64,000 nucleotides of DNA from Clarireedia homoeocarpa. Lineage: Eukaryota > Ascomycota > Leotiomycetes > Helotiales > Rutstroemiaceae. The stretch covers positions 186,001 through 250,000 of the forward strand of contig LNKV01000013.1 of assembly GCA_001465935.1 (NCBI GenBank), given 5' to 3'. Positions 35,406 through 48,878 of the stretch are shown piece after piece (position 1 is the first letter of the stretch; the number at the start of each line of letters is the position of its first letter). Made by a program: the position numbers and the translations under genes. The notes under the pieces were generated by a model that saw only the letters and a program-made list of their open reading frames with translations, did not search any database and was not told where the DNA came from.

Positions 35406-37961
35406 GACTGCCTGTATATGTGGGATAGAGTAGGGTCATTAATGCTGCTTTCAAAGATAATGGGTTGATCCGCCTTTCGGTTTATGAAGTTTCATGAATG
35501 AATGTGTTTGTTCTTCCATTGCGACCTTGAGCTTCTTTCTGACGGGAGTTGAGGTTGCTTTAGCGTAAGGCTGATTAGTCAGCATGCAAGGCTATAAATG
35601 CAAGGCTAGGCCATAAACGCAAGACTAGGGCGGTATCACCGGAACCAATCACAACGCATTAGTAGTTTGTAGACGCACAATGATTGCAAGGTTAAGAAAC
35701 AGGAATGCTTTCGTGGGCCTCGGCTATCATCAATTGTTTTGCGAGACGACTCCCTTGCCGTACACTTGTACGGAAGTACTTTCCGTACACTTGTGATGCC
35801 GAGACAGAAGTCCACACAGTGCCACTTCGCTTCCTTCACGAAAACAGAAGCGAGACAAGTCAGGGACGAAGTACGGGAGGACCCTTTGAAGTCAACACAT
35901 ACCAGTAGGGTAGGCGGGCAGGCGGGCAGGCAAAAGTCGGCGAGACATCCACTTCGTACAAGTAAGTTACCGCACGAAAGCACACACAGTAAAGTACTGA
36001 GTATCATGCCAAGTACCGGCGGATATGAAGGGCGCTCGTTCCTTTCATCCACATTCTAGAATATTTCCACTTTCATGTTCCGTAAAGCGGAGCAAGACAT
36101 GGGAGCTATGACTAGAGCAAAGCCGATGAAAGGGGGCCGATTCGTCGTTTTTTTATGTCATACAATCTGATTGGACGATCGGTTACGATAAGGCTAAATC
36201 ACAACGCGGCACTAAACCTAGATTAAGACTCTCCGTCGGGTCTCTTATCTTCAACCTCTTAGCTTGATGATACCGCAGTCAAGGAAACCATTTACACGAT
36301 ACTTTACAGTAAAATACGTCATGCGAAACCGGCCACAGCAAATCTTACGATTAAGGAGATGGCCGCTGCAGGTAAGTTATGCGCAGAAATGAAAGGGATT
36401 TGGAGAGTATGAGCACCAGCATGAGCATGTTGCACTGGAACAAGGCGCTTTGCAACGGGAGAGGGCAGCCAAAAGAAAGGAAAAAAAAAAAAAAAAAAAA
36501 AAAAAAAAGCAGCAGATAAAAATTTGATGTTCATGAGCTTCCATTAGCCCAGCCAACTGTGTTACGTGCTCACTGCCTACTGCCCACTGCTCACCATGCA
36601 GGGTGCTTTTTTCTCCTCTGCAGACAGCCACAGGGCGGGGAGGACAAGCATGTTGAAGGCAAGCTGGGGGGTCTCGCTCGAAGCGCAGTAAACCGTCTCT
36701 CACCCTCTTACTAGGTAGATACTGTAATGGCATTTCCCAGGGCGTGGGCGGTGGACAAAGTAATTTGCGACAGGAAGAAATCGGGGTTCAAGGGTATTGT
36801 AGCTTACAAGAAATATCCTTTCCAAACTCCCCTACGAAGTATCTCCCCATGTTGGAAATAGCCTCATTGTTCACGTATGACATAACATCCTTGCCTTGCC
36901 TCTAGCTCTAGGCCACGGTGCGTGGGATAAGTAGCAGCACATCTTTTGCGGTTTCGGGATGCTCTCTCTTACCACCTAAAAATTGAACCTTTGTTCATGG
37001 GAGGGGAGAGCTGTGGACTGTATATTTTCTTTTTCCCGTCAGCGTCGCATGCCGCAGCTGGCTAGACTTGGAGCTGTGGGGAAACGCGCCAACAACAGAC
37101 AAACCAATGAACGGCGTTACCAGCCATGTGAAATCTCCTTCATCCTCTTTCACCCCCGATACATACTTTGTGTACCTTAGCACCTTAGCACTAGTCTCAA
37201 TGATAAATAAGTCAAGTACTGTATAAGTTATGGGTATAGACGAGGGCACTTGTTTGACAGGTGTATCCGCATTGGCCGAATCAGATGCAAGGTCAAGGTC
37301 CACCCAAAATCCCACGCACCTCGAACCACGCCATGGCCGATGCTGCATTACAGGACGGTACAGTTCCCAAATATCCGACCCGCAGATCTCCAAAGATCGA
37401 CCTAACCTGAGCAGAAAAAAAAAACCTCTTCCCTGCTCCCAAGTTCATTCCTGGCTCCCAAGTTCGACCCATCATCATCTTACTGTACTGCACATTTCCC
37501 TTCGTGATGGCCGGCCATTCTCGATGCTCTGAGCTCTTGGCACCAAGAGCTAAAAGCTGTAGCTCCGTGGAAAGTGGTGGGTTCATGGCTGTAGATAGCC
37601 AAAGAGTACTAAAGGAAACAAGAGACCCCCGATTTCTTCCTCCCCTTGACCCAGAACTTATTAGAACTTATTAATCCATCCATTGCCAAGAGTCAATTCC
37701 TTATCTGCTGTCTCAGAGTCCTCGGACATTGTTTTCCTTTGGTATCGGTATCCACCTCGAACATATATACAAGAGATATACATGAGATATATATCTCTTA
37801 TATATATCTCTTTGTTGCTGCTACAAAAGTTCCTCGCCGATTTCAGTCAGCTCTTTACCCATACAAAGATCGACGTCATTTTCCACCGACGCGCTTTCCG
37901 CGCCTCGCTATAGAGGATTCGAGAATTTCCGTCAATTGGAAAAATCTCATATCGCCCAAGC
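35406..37961. other. 2.6-kb divergent promoter region (CRT10 / ammonium transporter)
   Basis: No gene supported. Includes a pure A tract of about 29 bases at 36480-36509, a TATA/GATATATATCTC dyad near 37775-37812, and scattered GATA-type sites listed separately. Open frames here (e.g. 36995-37393 -) lack motifs. Confidence 0.5.
36186..37598. promoter_or_regulatory. Scattered HGATAR candidates upstream of ammonium transporter
   Basis: CGATAA at 36186-36191, TGATAA at 37201-37206 and AGATAG at 37593-37598 match the AreA/NIT2 GATA-factor consensus, and ammonium permeases are classic targets of that factor. Such hexamers are frequent by chance, so this is only suggestive. Confidence 0.2.
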
Positions 37962-39848
37962 ATGTCGTCCGAGGTTTACTATCCAAATTATGGATATGTG
38001 GGAGCGCCAGCAAATTACAATGGCACTGGAACAAATGGTGGTGATTCTGGTAAGCCTTTTTCTCGCCTCTTCTTCACAAGCTTGAGAACTCGCGTGCCTC
38101 TTTTCCCGTTTGTTTACTAAGAATATCCACCCGTCAATTGTGTGTTTTACTGCAAATAAAATTGCTAACATTTATGATTGAATCACAGCCGTCGTAAATT
38201 TAAACCAATGGTTCGATCCCGGCGACCAAGCATATATTATCGTCTCAGCATGTATGGTTCTGCTGATGCCTCCGGGCCTGGGTTTCCTATACTCAGGCCT
38301 GGCGCGAAGGAAGTCGGCGTTATCGATGATCTGGGCATGTATGGGAGCATTTTCGATAATTGTTTTCCAATGGTATTTCTGGGGTTATTCATTGGCTTTC
38401 AGTGATTCGGCAACCAATGGCTATATTGGAAATTTGAAGCATTTCGGTCTGATGAATACATTGGGAGTTCCTTCCCCTGGTTCTCCTCTTATCCCGGAAT
38501 TGCTTTATTCCTTCTATCAGGTATGATTTTCACCATCATAGCGCAATCGAACATTTCTAACAAGCTACAACAGTTACAATTCTGTGCTACAACCGCCGCA
38601 ATTGTCGTTGGAGCAGTCGCCGAAAGAGGACGTCTGGTTCCAATGATGGTATTTATTTTCGCCTGGGCTACACTCGTCTACTGCCCTGTTGCCTGCTGGG
38701 TCTGGAACGTCAACGGATGGGCGTTCAACTACGGAGTTCTCGACTACGCAGGAGGCGGACCTGTCGAAATCGTATCCGGTTTCTCCGCATTGGCATATTC
38801 CATGGCATTGGGTAAACGTCAGGAGAAAATGATGCTGAACTTTAGACCGCACAACGTCTCGCTCATTACGCTCGGTACGGTTCTTCTGTGGTTCGGATGG
38901 TTGGGTTTCAACGGTGGATCCGCTTTCGGTGCGAACTTGAGAGCCGTGATGGCTTGCTGGAATTCCTGTTTGGCAGCTATGTTCGGCTCCATCACCTGGT
39001 GTCTTCTTGATTGGAGACTTGCGCGCAAATGGTGAGTCCCACACCCCCCAACTAACCCCGCATTCAATCACTAACCAATAACTCCAAGGTCTATGGTAGG
39101 CTGGTGTTCTGGCTGCATCTCTGGTCTCGTAGCCGCCACCCCCGCCTCCGGTTTCATCCCCCCTTGGGCCGCCGTCATCCTCGGCGTCGTCACCGGCATT
39201 ATCTGCAACTACTCGACCAAAATCAAATTCTGGATCCGCATCGACGACAGCATGGACGTTCTCGCCGAGCACGGCATTGCCGGCATCGTCGGACTTATCT
39301 TCAACGCCCTCTTCGCCGCAGACTATATCATCGGTCTCGATGGCGTCAATACCGGCCTCATTAACGGCGGCTGGCTCAACCACAACTACAAACAACTGTA
39401 CATCCAAATTGCCTACATTGTCGCCTGCATCGCCTATTCCTTCGTCATGTCCCTCTTGCTCGCCTACATCATCAACTACATCCCCGGTCTGCACCTCCGC
39501 GCCAGCGAAGAGGCCGAACTACTCGGCATGGACGATGATCAGTTGGGTGAATTCGCATACGATTACGTTGAGGTGCGCAGAGATTACTTGGCGTGGACAC
39601 CGGCAAAGGACGAACCGGAGAAGACGGAGAGTAGCGTGAACCCGGAGGACCGCCACGGTATTCCGGAACACAGCGAGATGATCCAGGGGCAGAGCCCCAA
39701 CGGAGGCGATAGCAATAGCGGGGGCGAACATACGGGGGTTATGGGTGATCGGCATGGGATTGCGGCGGAGGATATGGAGAAGGCCAAGATGGCGAGGGAG
39801 GGACATTTAGGGACGAATGGGAATGGGAATGGTAACGGGGCTGCTTGA
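37962..39848 (+). CDS. Ammonium transporter, MEP/AMT family (Mep1/3 Glu-His type)
   Basis: Exons 37962-38049, 38189-38520, 38574-39031, 39089-39848; introns 139, 53 and 57 bp; 545 aa. Eleven-helix AMT/MEP/Rh fold in the plasma membrane. Evidence: NQWFDPGDQAYIIVSACMVL (first helix), FQWYFWGYSLAFS, AVAERGRLVPMMVFIF, DYAGGGPVEIVSG, TLGTVLLWFGWLGFNGGSA, VAATPASGFIPPWAAVI, LAEHGIAGIVGLIFNALF, SLLLAYIINYIPGLHLR, and the cytosolic tail start DDDQLGEFAYDY. The first pore twin-His is replaced by Glu (~E205 in GGGPVE) while the second His is kept (~H354), the arrangement of yeast Mep1/Mep3 rather than Mep2. The C-terminal tail is long (over 90 residues), Gly/Asn-rich at the end. Likely imports ammonium and is nitrogen-regulated. 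Confidence 0.93.
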
Positions 39849-40407
39849 TGATTTGGGGAGGATTCATGACATTTTCGGATATGCCTTTTTTTTTTTTTTT
39901 TGGATGGATGGATGGAAAATGAATGAATGCACGGGGAGGGAATTGTTTATGGATTGGTTGGTTGGCTGTTTGCCTGGAGTTGAGGAGAGAGTTTGTGATA
40001 TATCTGTGACTACCCGGTTATGTATTTGGTCTCTTGGTTTGTCTATCTATGAATGAATGGTTGGATATAGATGGATGAATGAATGGGTGGTTATATTTAC
40101 GCTATATTTAGTAGTAGTAGTTGTAGTATTTTTCTCAACTATTGTATATATATATATATATACATGATCTAACTTGAATTATTCAATCAATCTTATGATT
40201 ATAAATAAGTACCAAGAAAAATTAAAACTCTAACTTGTAATATTGTTCGTTTGGTTTAATTTATGTATGATGCCAAGTTGAGCTGAGTTGAGTTGGTATA
40301 AGTTAGTTATATGTTTTTGATAGTTAGTTCCTGTAAGCAGAGCAGGAGCAGAGCAGAGTAAGTAGAGTACTGTACATATGCAGCACAGGCTTTAGATAAG
40401 ACCCAGA

Positions 40408-40445
<38 letters not shown>

Positions 40446-42141
40446 AAAAGCCAATCACATCTGCGACAGTCCAAGGGGTCTAGAATCAATGAAATGAAAT
40501 GAAATGAAGTACATCATCGACGCGGGTGTCTGTCTGTTGGTAAAGCGTCGAATCAAGGAAACAACGGCTAAAATTACTTATCAGCTAGTCCATGTCAACG
40601 TCAACGTCAATATAAAGTAGAGTTTACATTCTCTCCACAATGACATCAATGATACATAGTAGATTGGATTTTTCTGGGGTACATGAGACTGCGTGGGTGG
40701 GACATGGGAGGTGGGATGTGCTGTATGGGAGATAAGCTGGGATGGGATGGCACGGATGGGTAGGGGGCGCGGATTGGGATTGCATTTTGGTGAGACGGGG
40801 AGGAGAGAAGAGAAGAATGGGAAGGGAGAGATTGTGACTGTTGCTTATGGAGGACATTGGTGGTGGTGGGAAATGCTTATCGTGGAGGTAGAGGTATGGT
40901 GTGGTGTGCAAGCATATTGGAGATAAGTGCTGGGACTTGGCGCACGGACGTAGGTGCGGATGGGGCTTGGCTGTTTGATAAGGGATTTGGGATGGGATGG
41001 GATGGAGTTGATTGGTGGAGATGGACTGATGGGATGGGATTGAGGAGGAGAGTTCGGATTGGCTGTGGTGGTGGTCGAGGAGTGGTGATTGATTACTGGT
41101 GGTGGAGGTGCTAGAGAGCAGCGGGAGCAATCCACGGACCAGCTCCAGACTGCGCATATTCGATGCAGAGTAAATGATTCTTCGGTGCCCAGAGAAAAGC
41201 GGAAGAATGAAATGTTGAACAACGCTGAAGCATACAAAATCCAGATCATGATGATTTGGTGCACCACTGGAGTGAGGTCTCGGCATCACATCTCAAACTC
41301 GGACATCAAACCAGCAGTTTTGAATATAAGCTATCGATAGCGACCATGTCCTGCAGTCGATGCTTGCGCAAGCTTGAAGTGACAAGGTATTGGACGAAAA
41401 GCTGGCAGCGTATATAAATAAAGACAGAAAAATGTACTGATTGAAAGCTTGCTGTTGAGCACGGGTATGTATCAAAATCTACCCCGCGGAATCGTAATCG
41501 CGGCTACCTGCGTCGGACAGCTTCTGACTAGCCTGTGGAAAGCCGAGATGGTGTAGATACCCGAACCGGAGCATGTGTGATTGGAGATTTGTCCAACTAT
41601 AGTTTTGAGATCAGGTGGCAGCCAAGCCGAACAGTGCGTTGTGATAGACTTCTGTGGATTGACAGTAGGCTGAAGCTGTGGATTAACAGCGGCAGCAGCT
41701 GTGCTGAACTCTTTTATCCCTTAAAGTAGCTCGAGATCTCTAGTAACGTGATGCCATACTGAAAGTAGGAAGTAGGCAATTCACTGTCTAGTACGAGATC
41801 AAGATGCACCTGTATAACCGTCTTGCATCCATCAGGCCGGCAAATCGTCTCAGAATTGACTATGCACGCAGCCTTCAGGTGAATCTTTCAAGGGTTGCAA
41901 TATGCTCGTCGGGTGCACACTGCGGACAAGTATGCAAACAAAAGACATTAAAACAAGCATATGAGTAGACATATGAGTAGACATAAGGAAGGATATTTGC
42001 TGCAGAAAGCGAGAGAAAACGAAGTTTCGAGTCTGCACCGAAATATAAGCTTTATTGAGGGGTGTTTCAACACGTGATCGCGCTTGGTCGCGTTCGGAAC
42101 TTCGCGATTTCGTCGCGACGTCGACTAACAGTAGATAACGA
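39849..42141. other. 2.3-kb intergenic region
   Basis: No gene supported. The long minus-strand frame 40624-41289 is composed of Pro/Ser/His low complexity from GGGATGGGATGG-type repeats and is rejected. CT dinucleotide run at 40411-40440, TA run near 40146-40161, GAAAT units near 40490. The last ~600 bases are the RecQ promoter. Confidence 0.55.
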
Positions 42142-45100
42142 ATGTCAACAAGCACAATCAGTGAAACCGATCCAAAAAGTTTCTTTACCTCGCCCCGCGG
42201 ACACTCTATTGACCCAGATGGAGCCAAATGGATGTATCAAACTGCGATACTCCTCATGACTCGGCATAATCTTCAAACTCATCTTTCTTGGCTACTGAAA
42301 AACAAAGTTACTACGCCCGCGGGCTCACATATCACCGGGTCTGCGGTTTCTACAGACTCGAACATTGCAATCCTCGATGTGCCTGAAGAGCAAAGATCAG
42401 GTTACGAATCCATAGAACGACGACCTGCACCAATTCGAAATCGTCTACTTGAACAAGTTTCAAATGTTGTCAAAGGCAATTATTCAACGCCTCCGTCCAT
42501 TCTTACTCCGACAACTCAATCTACACGGGCTACTGTGGAAGAGTCGGCGGAAAACGAAATGGCAAGACTCTCGTCCGCACGGAAAACATCTAAATCGGGC
42601 CTTATGAGCATGAATCAACAATTGGGGACTCCTGCTTCAACTACTGGTACCTCTATAACAAATAGTTATAATCTACAAGTGAAGGATAATAGTTTGTGCA
42701 CCTAGTTCTCTCTGTCATTCATGTCCCGTGGTTGACATTTTAGGTACCCCCTCAAGACGCATTTTACCCAAAACTCCCAGAACTGTGGCAGCGCGCCCAC
42801 CTCCCCTTCCAATACCAAAATCGAACTATACAGAGCTGGTCGAGTCCATAGATCTCACCGATGATGGACCTACAGTCGTTCCACCCTCTGGTTCAAGCAC
42901 TATATCCGCGTTCGAATCCGAGTCTGAACCTTTATGGACGCAGGAGGCAGCATCGCGACCGGAGCCCATAACCGAGAAGAGCAAAAAAAGGAAGGGCGAG
43001 GATTTGTCCATAAGACCATCGCCACGGAAAGCCAAGAAGGTGTCTAAGCAGATACGGGCAGAGCAAGCAGCACCGCTTGACGACTCGTTCATAGATATTG
43101 ATGATGTTGATAACCAAGTTCCCTCCTTTCACGGTACCCTACCTTGCGATTCTCAACGTACCATTGTCCCACAAGTCGAGATAGAGGATATGTTGGACCT
43201 CGACAGTCTAGAGGAAGCTGATATGTTGGACCTAGACAGTCTAGAGGAAGCTGATATACTCATGGAAATGGCGTCTCAAAGCAGAAACGTTGTGGAGAAG
43301 ACTATCAGCCGGCGCAGCTCGGTGGATGTGGACCGCCAAAGACGATCGGTGTCGAGGACTACACTTGCACCAAGGGCGGGCTCTCAAAGTCGTACGACAC
43401 CGCAGGACTTGCAGCATCAACCGCCGGTACAAGTTCAAGCATCGCCTACGGTCAGGAACAAGCGTGAATATACTTCTTCTCCCTCGCCTCGTAAACCCCC
43501 AAAGCCAAGGCCGGAGAAAATAATCCAGGATTCGGACGATGAAGATGGAATGTCGGACGTGCAGGTCAGCGCGCCTTACTCGACTTCGACTCCAAAGAAG
43601 AAAGTCCCTGAGGTCATTAGCACCCCACAGACTTCCCGCTTACGGGATTTACCTGTTTCAAATTTCGGTGAGGATGATGAAATGAAGTCGGCAAAGAAAA
43701 AGGTTGGAAGTCCTTTGAGGTCGATATCCGTAAATGCAGCTCTTCGTCAAGATTCTAATCCGTCTCCTTTCCAGTTGGATTCGCCGACGAAGCCATCGAC
43801 TTCCCAATTGCCTTCCCAGCAAAATTCCAGCCAAGCTACAGCTGCATCAGCTTTGAGCCCTGAGGAGAAGAGAATCGTAAATTTATGGATAAATAATGCT
43901 GAAATGCTTACAAATTATCAGCAACATCTAGAACTTCTCTTGGCTCAGAACAAAGCAGCGGTAGAGCTTCATCTTGATGATGGAGAGATGCCACCAAAGG
44001 AAATAATAGACCAGCGAAAAGCTCTAGCAGAAAAGAAAAAAGCATGCTCAGTTCTCGGCCACAACCTTCAAGATCTGAAAAATCTTGCGACCGCATCAAC
44101 TGCTGCAGCCAAAATAGCCATGGACTTACTCGAAAATGACTGTGATTACACTGTCCAAGAAGCAAAGTCGAAACAATTGACACAGGAACTTCACAAGAAA
44201 AAGAGGGAATTCTGGCATCTATTGGAGGATGCCGGCGCTACAAACTACGCATTAGAGGCAAATCTATCATCGAGAAGGAGTCCTCTGCCGACCAACAGAT
44301 CAAGTACAACCGCGAGCACTCAGGTCATCCTTCAAACACAAGTTCCACCTTTGAGACCCGTTTCATCGAATTTAACCCGTGATTCACAGCAAGATTACAT
44401 GAGTCCCGCTATTGTAGCCTCCAGAACTGCCGATTATCAGACGGAGGCTTCTTACGCTCCTCCCTCCCCTAGACGGCATGCGTCTCCTACCAGGTCAGCC
44501 ATCCGGCCCAGTATCTACTCAAAAACAAATCCCCCAATGCCGCAACCAGACTTCTTTCAACGACCATCGTCAGCAGACTATGGTGCGGATGAGGACTTTG
44601 AGTTTCTAATACAAGAAGACCAAGAAAGACAGAAATTCACAGATCAAGTTCCCGAGGAAATCGAGGATGATTATGGTGATTTTGATGATGATGACGAAGC
44701 CATGATTGGTATTGTCGAAGAAGTCGAGCAAAGAAACTCCTTCACGGCACATTCAGCACGACCTGCGGCCAGAGAGAGCTCGCGCGAAGGGTCGAGAAAT
44801 ACCACTAAGAGTTCTAAGCGTACTAGTTTAAGCTCTAGCAAGACACAGAACATGTATTCGACAATGGACCCAGCCCATGCTAATATGTTCAAGTATCCGT
44901 GGTCAGAGGACGTGAAAAGGGCCCTGAAAGATCGCTTTCGACTCAAGGGTTTCAGGCAAAACCAGCTCGACGCTATCAATGCTACATTGGGCGGGCAGGA
45001 TGCGTTCATATTGATGCCTACAGGTGGAGGAAAATCTCTGTGCTATCAGCTCCCTGCTATTGTTCAGTCTGGAAAAACAAAGGGTGTCACCATCGTAGTC

Positions 45101-47666
45101 TCGCCTCTGTTGGCCCTTATGGACGACCAAGTCGAACATCTTAGGAAACTTCATATCCAAGCTTCGTTATTGAATGGTGACACGGCTCCTGAAAAGCGGG
45201 ATTGTGTATACGGCGCTCTACGAGAACCATGTCCAGAGCAATTCATCCAGCTGCTTTACATCACGCCAGAAATGATAGGCAAGAGTCAAACTCTTCTCAA
45301 CGCCTTGGCTAATCTTCACAGAAAGAACCGGCTAGCCCGCTTCGTCATAGATGAAGCACATTGTGTTAGTCAATGGGGTCATGACTTCAGGCCCGATTAC
45401 AAAAACCTGAAGGACTTACGGATGAAATTCCCTGGGGTGCCATTCATCGCATTAACAGCTACTGCGACAGAAACTGTTAAGCTAGATGTTATGTCAAATT
45501 TAGGGATGCAAAACTGCAAGCAACTCAAACAGAGTTTTAACAGACCCAACATTTATTACGAGATTCGAGCCAAGACAGGCAAAGGAGCCGTTGGACAGAT
45601 GATGAGTGAAATCAAGACGATGCTTAAGGTTGACTACAAGAACCAAAGTGGGATCATTTATTGCCTCTCTCGTCAAAGTACGGAAGACGTAGCCAAGGAC
45701 TTGCAAAGTAGTGGCATCAAAGCCCATCATTTCCATGCTGCTATGACTCCGGAAGACAAAAAGTCTGTCCAACACAGATGGCAGATCGGACAGCTGCAAG
45801 TCGTAGTCGCCACTATTGCATTCGGTATGGGCATTGACAAGAAGGACGTACGATTTGTCATACATCACACTTTCCCGAAAACACTCGAGGGTTATTATCA
45901 GGAAACTGGTCGTGCTGGTCGTGATGGCGAGCCGGCTGCCTGTTTTCTCTATTATGGTTCCCAGGATAGTAAGGTATACCAACGCATGATTGAAAATGGA
46001 GACGGCAGTGACGAAGTCAAACACATGCAACGAGAAATGCTGAATCGAATGACACGCTTCTGTGAGAATCGTATCGATTGCCGCAGGGTTGATCTCCTGG
46101 GCTACTTTGGTGAGACGTTCAAAAAAGAAGATTGTGGCCATTGTGACAACTGCAAATCCAACACTGTTTTCGAGGAGAAGGACTATACAGTCGAAGCTCG
46201 CAAAGCTCTTAGTGTTGTGGAACAGGCAAGAGGTCAAAACTTTACGTTAGGTCATTTTGTCGCTGTCTTAGAAGGCAAACGGATTGGGAAGATCAAATCT
46301 GCGGGACATGATGAGCTAGAGGAGTTTGGTTCGCTCAAAGAATGGCAGCGCACGGAGATAGGTCGTTTATTGGAAAAGCTCATTCAGTTGGGGGGCCTCG
46401 AGTATCGCAGCGTATTCAACAAGGCTAATTTTCCCACGACATACGTACATGTAAGTTCCGTTTCCCAGCAATCTTTACAACAGCTAACAGGTGCAGCTTG
46501 GCCATAAATATAGGAACTTCATGAGTGGGCGGTCTAGAGTGCATTTGCAAGTTCAAGTATCTGGACCAAATGCTGTAGCCAGACGGAAAGCCCCCAAACC
46601 CGCACCCAAAAAGCAGTCACAGCCGTCTTCAACGATGCTAACATCACCAATACCTCAAAGCCGAAGTCGAAGCACAAAGAAAGGTAAGAACAGATACATT
46701 GAAGATGACGACGATGACGATCCCATTGATGAGGAATTCCACCCGAACACCTACGCCCAGGATGATATCCCTACCTTTGACGATTTGGAAGAATCCGAGG
46801 ATGACGCTTTTGTGCCTTTTGAAATGGCGGCAACAAGGACGCGCCCTAACAGGCAAGACCATCGACTTGGCCCTCCGATTACAGCTGATGATGGGATGCA
46901 AAACCTAAATGCTGTGCATAGTCTGGCCGTTGAAGATTTCGTCGAAGATGCTAGGAAGTTAGAGGAAAACATCAGGAACAGGAAAGGCCACAGGAAGCCA
47001 TACTTTACTGTACTTGAATTCAGAAATATGGCTATTCACTGGACGACCGACCTCGAGAAGATGTCTCGCATATCTGATATCAACTCAGATAACGTGAACA
47101 ATTTTGGACGTTACTTCATCGATTTAGTAAAGAAGCACAAAGCCCGCTATGAGCAAATGATGGATCCACGCCATAAGACAGATTTGAATCATCAAACTGT
47201 TATTGATCTGGTTAGTGATGATGACGGAATTGGAAGCGAAGAAGACGAGGATGAGGATGATGGATATCAGTCCGAAGCTCTGTCGAGATACTTTGTTCCC
47301 CCTGACGTGCAGGCTTTCAATGAGGTCATGAATAAGACTTCGAAGTCTGCAACATCTCAAACTACACAGGCAGAATCGTCGAAGAAATCTTCCAAGAAAG
47401 GCTCTGGTGGTGGTTTCCGATCCAAGGGCCGGGGCGGATCTAAAAGCTTCAGACGAAGAAGTAGTGAAGCGACATCGATCTCGAGCCGTTCGAGATCAGG
47501 ACCCAGTGGAGCTGGAGTAGCGAAGAAAAAAACTTCTACCGGTGGCAGGAAAACTAGTGGTCAGAGTACAGCCCCGAAACCATCGAGCATTATGGGACAA
47601 TTCGGCAGGAGTGGCGGAAGTGGAGGCGGAGGTGGAAATTTTGGGATAGCTCCTATGCCTACCTAG
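42142..47666 (+). CDS. SGS1: Sgs1/BLM-type RecQ DNA helicase, ~1808 aa
   Basis: Exons 42142-42691, 42744-46450, 46497-47666; introns 52 bp (GTTTGT...TTGAC...TTTTAG) and 46 bp (GTAAGT...GTGCAG). 3'-5' helicase that resolves recombination and replication intermediates with Top3-Rmi1. Residues ~1-900 are a disordered, acidic and Ser-rich N-terminal arm including NLQTHLSWLL, IDLTDDGP and two copies of MLDLDSLEEAD. Helicase core: GFRQNQLDAINA, Walker A MPTGGGKS (~941-948), SPLLALMDDQ, DEAH (~1053-1056), HDFRPDYKNL, ALTATAT, GIIYCLSRQS, FGMGIDKKDVRFVIHH, QETGRAGRDG. RQC zinc site follows (FCENRIDCRR...CGHCDNC). HRDC domain at ~1558-1642 (KPYFTVLEFRNMAIHWTTDL). The C terminus is Gly/Ser/Lys-rich. 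Size matches Neurospora QDE-3 and other full-length RecQ. The exact start is less sure than the rest. Confidence 0.93.
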
Positions 47667-48652
47667 GTCATGGGTTGTCATACCCTTCCAAATGGTTGAT
47701 GACACATATGAATGCTCATGGGATTGTCTGCATTGCTTGGAGTTGAACGAGGCTTAAGGATTAAACACCCCATTTCTTAGCATAGCGGCTTTTTATTTAT
47801 GGGGAAATTTTGGCACCGGCTGGGGTGGGCTTCTGGCTTTTATGATCATGAGATGTGATGACTTTGAGAGTAATGATAGAAGATATTATTATTAGCTATA
47901 TTTGTGGTTTGGCTACACTGCACTTCCATGAGGCAGGATCAGAGGGGCGAGAGCCCCGCACGTTATGTACATAGGAGGTTGCTGCTGCTACTTAGATAGA
48001 TGCTCAATGCAGGATGTGGCCGGTCTCAATCGCGATGCCTCAAGATAAATGTGTATCGTCTATCTTTTGGATGGTTTTTCGTTCCGTTTAGTTCTACTAC
48101 AAAACTGCCACGGATAGTGGAAGGCACTAGGTGGTCAACTATCTTGAGTACACGAGTAGTAAGTAGTAAGAGTAGTCACTTACATATTTGGCAAACCATT
48201 CAACACCAATCTAAACCATCTCCAAACTATAGTGTGAATAACAGTCAAGATTTTTTATAACTATATTCGAAGTTATATTAATTCTCTATAAAAGGTTTTA
48301 ATATTTTATTTACTATTTTATTACTTTTACAATTCGAACTAGAAAATCAATAAACTCTACCTTTCATTTCCTAGTCAAATGTTGTCTATAGCTTGCTACG
48401 GAAATAATTGATAATAACTTACAATAGTAGGATTACAAAGTTCATATTTGGCGTTTGAATAGAATGATAGATACAGCTAACAACGATGAAGAAATAGCAC
48501 CAGCTAATCGCCAATTGGTCGCAACGATCCTAATCAAAGAGGAGGCACATATCACTTCTGCAACTTTGAGCACTGCAGGCAGGCAATACTGGAGAAGGGT
48601 GCACTGATCCGGTTTATTTACTACAGTAAGTAGTTCAATCTAAATTCCGAGT
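47667..48652. other. Intergenic, AT-rich block
   Basis: No gene. 48250-48440 is strongly A/T-rich (ATATTTTATTTACTATTTTA), contrasting with the RecQ gene, and could be decayed repeat DNA next to the transposase relic. Confidence 0.45.
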
Positions 48653-48871
48653 TTATAGCTCTTCCGTTCTCAGGCCTGCATATCTAAAGTGGCCCTGGGT
48701 ATTCTGTTCCCGTTCTCCAACTACGAAATGATCAAAGCCCAGGTTTGGGTTGACTTCGTACACCTGCCAGTTCCGTTTAATGAATGCTTTCAATTCCGCA
48801 AAAAACTCCTCGATCGGATTAAGATCTGGGGAGTATAGTGGCAAATAAATAAGTTTGATCACAGCCTCCAT
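48653..48871 (-). pseudogene. Tc1/mariner (DDE_3) transposase C-terminal relic
   Basis: About 72 codons: IYLPLYSPDLNPIEEFFAEL, KAFIKRNWQVYEVNP, GFDHFVVGEREQ, GHFRYAG. These are the last DDE motif and C terminus of Tc1/mariner-type transposases. A short internal deletion seems to separate GFDHF from VVGERE. The N-terminal two thirds are missing, so it is dead. It starts within about ten bases of the AAA ATPase stop codon, same strand. Confidence 0.8.
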
Positions 48872-48878
48872 GCACTCA

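Noticed and set aside
38574..39494. 306-aa open frame on the minus strand
   Set aside because: Exact antisense shadow of the ammonium-transporter exons 3-4; no own motif and the sense frame is fully conserved.
40624..41289. 221-aa Pro/Ser/His-rich frame on the minus strand
   Set aside because: Made of degenerate GGGATGG repeats; no start context, intron or motif supports a gene.
45500..46237. 245-aa open frame on the minus strand
   Set aside because: Shadow of the RecQ helicase core.
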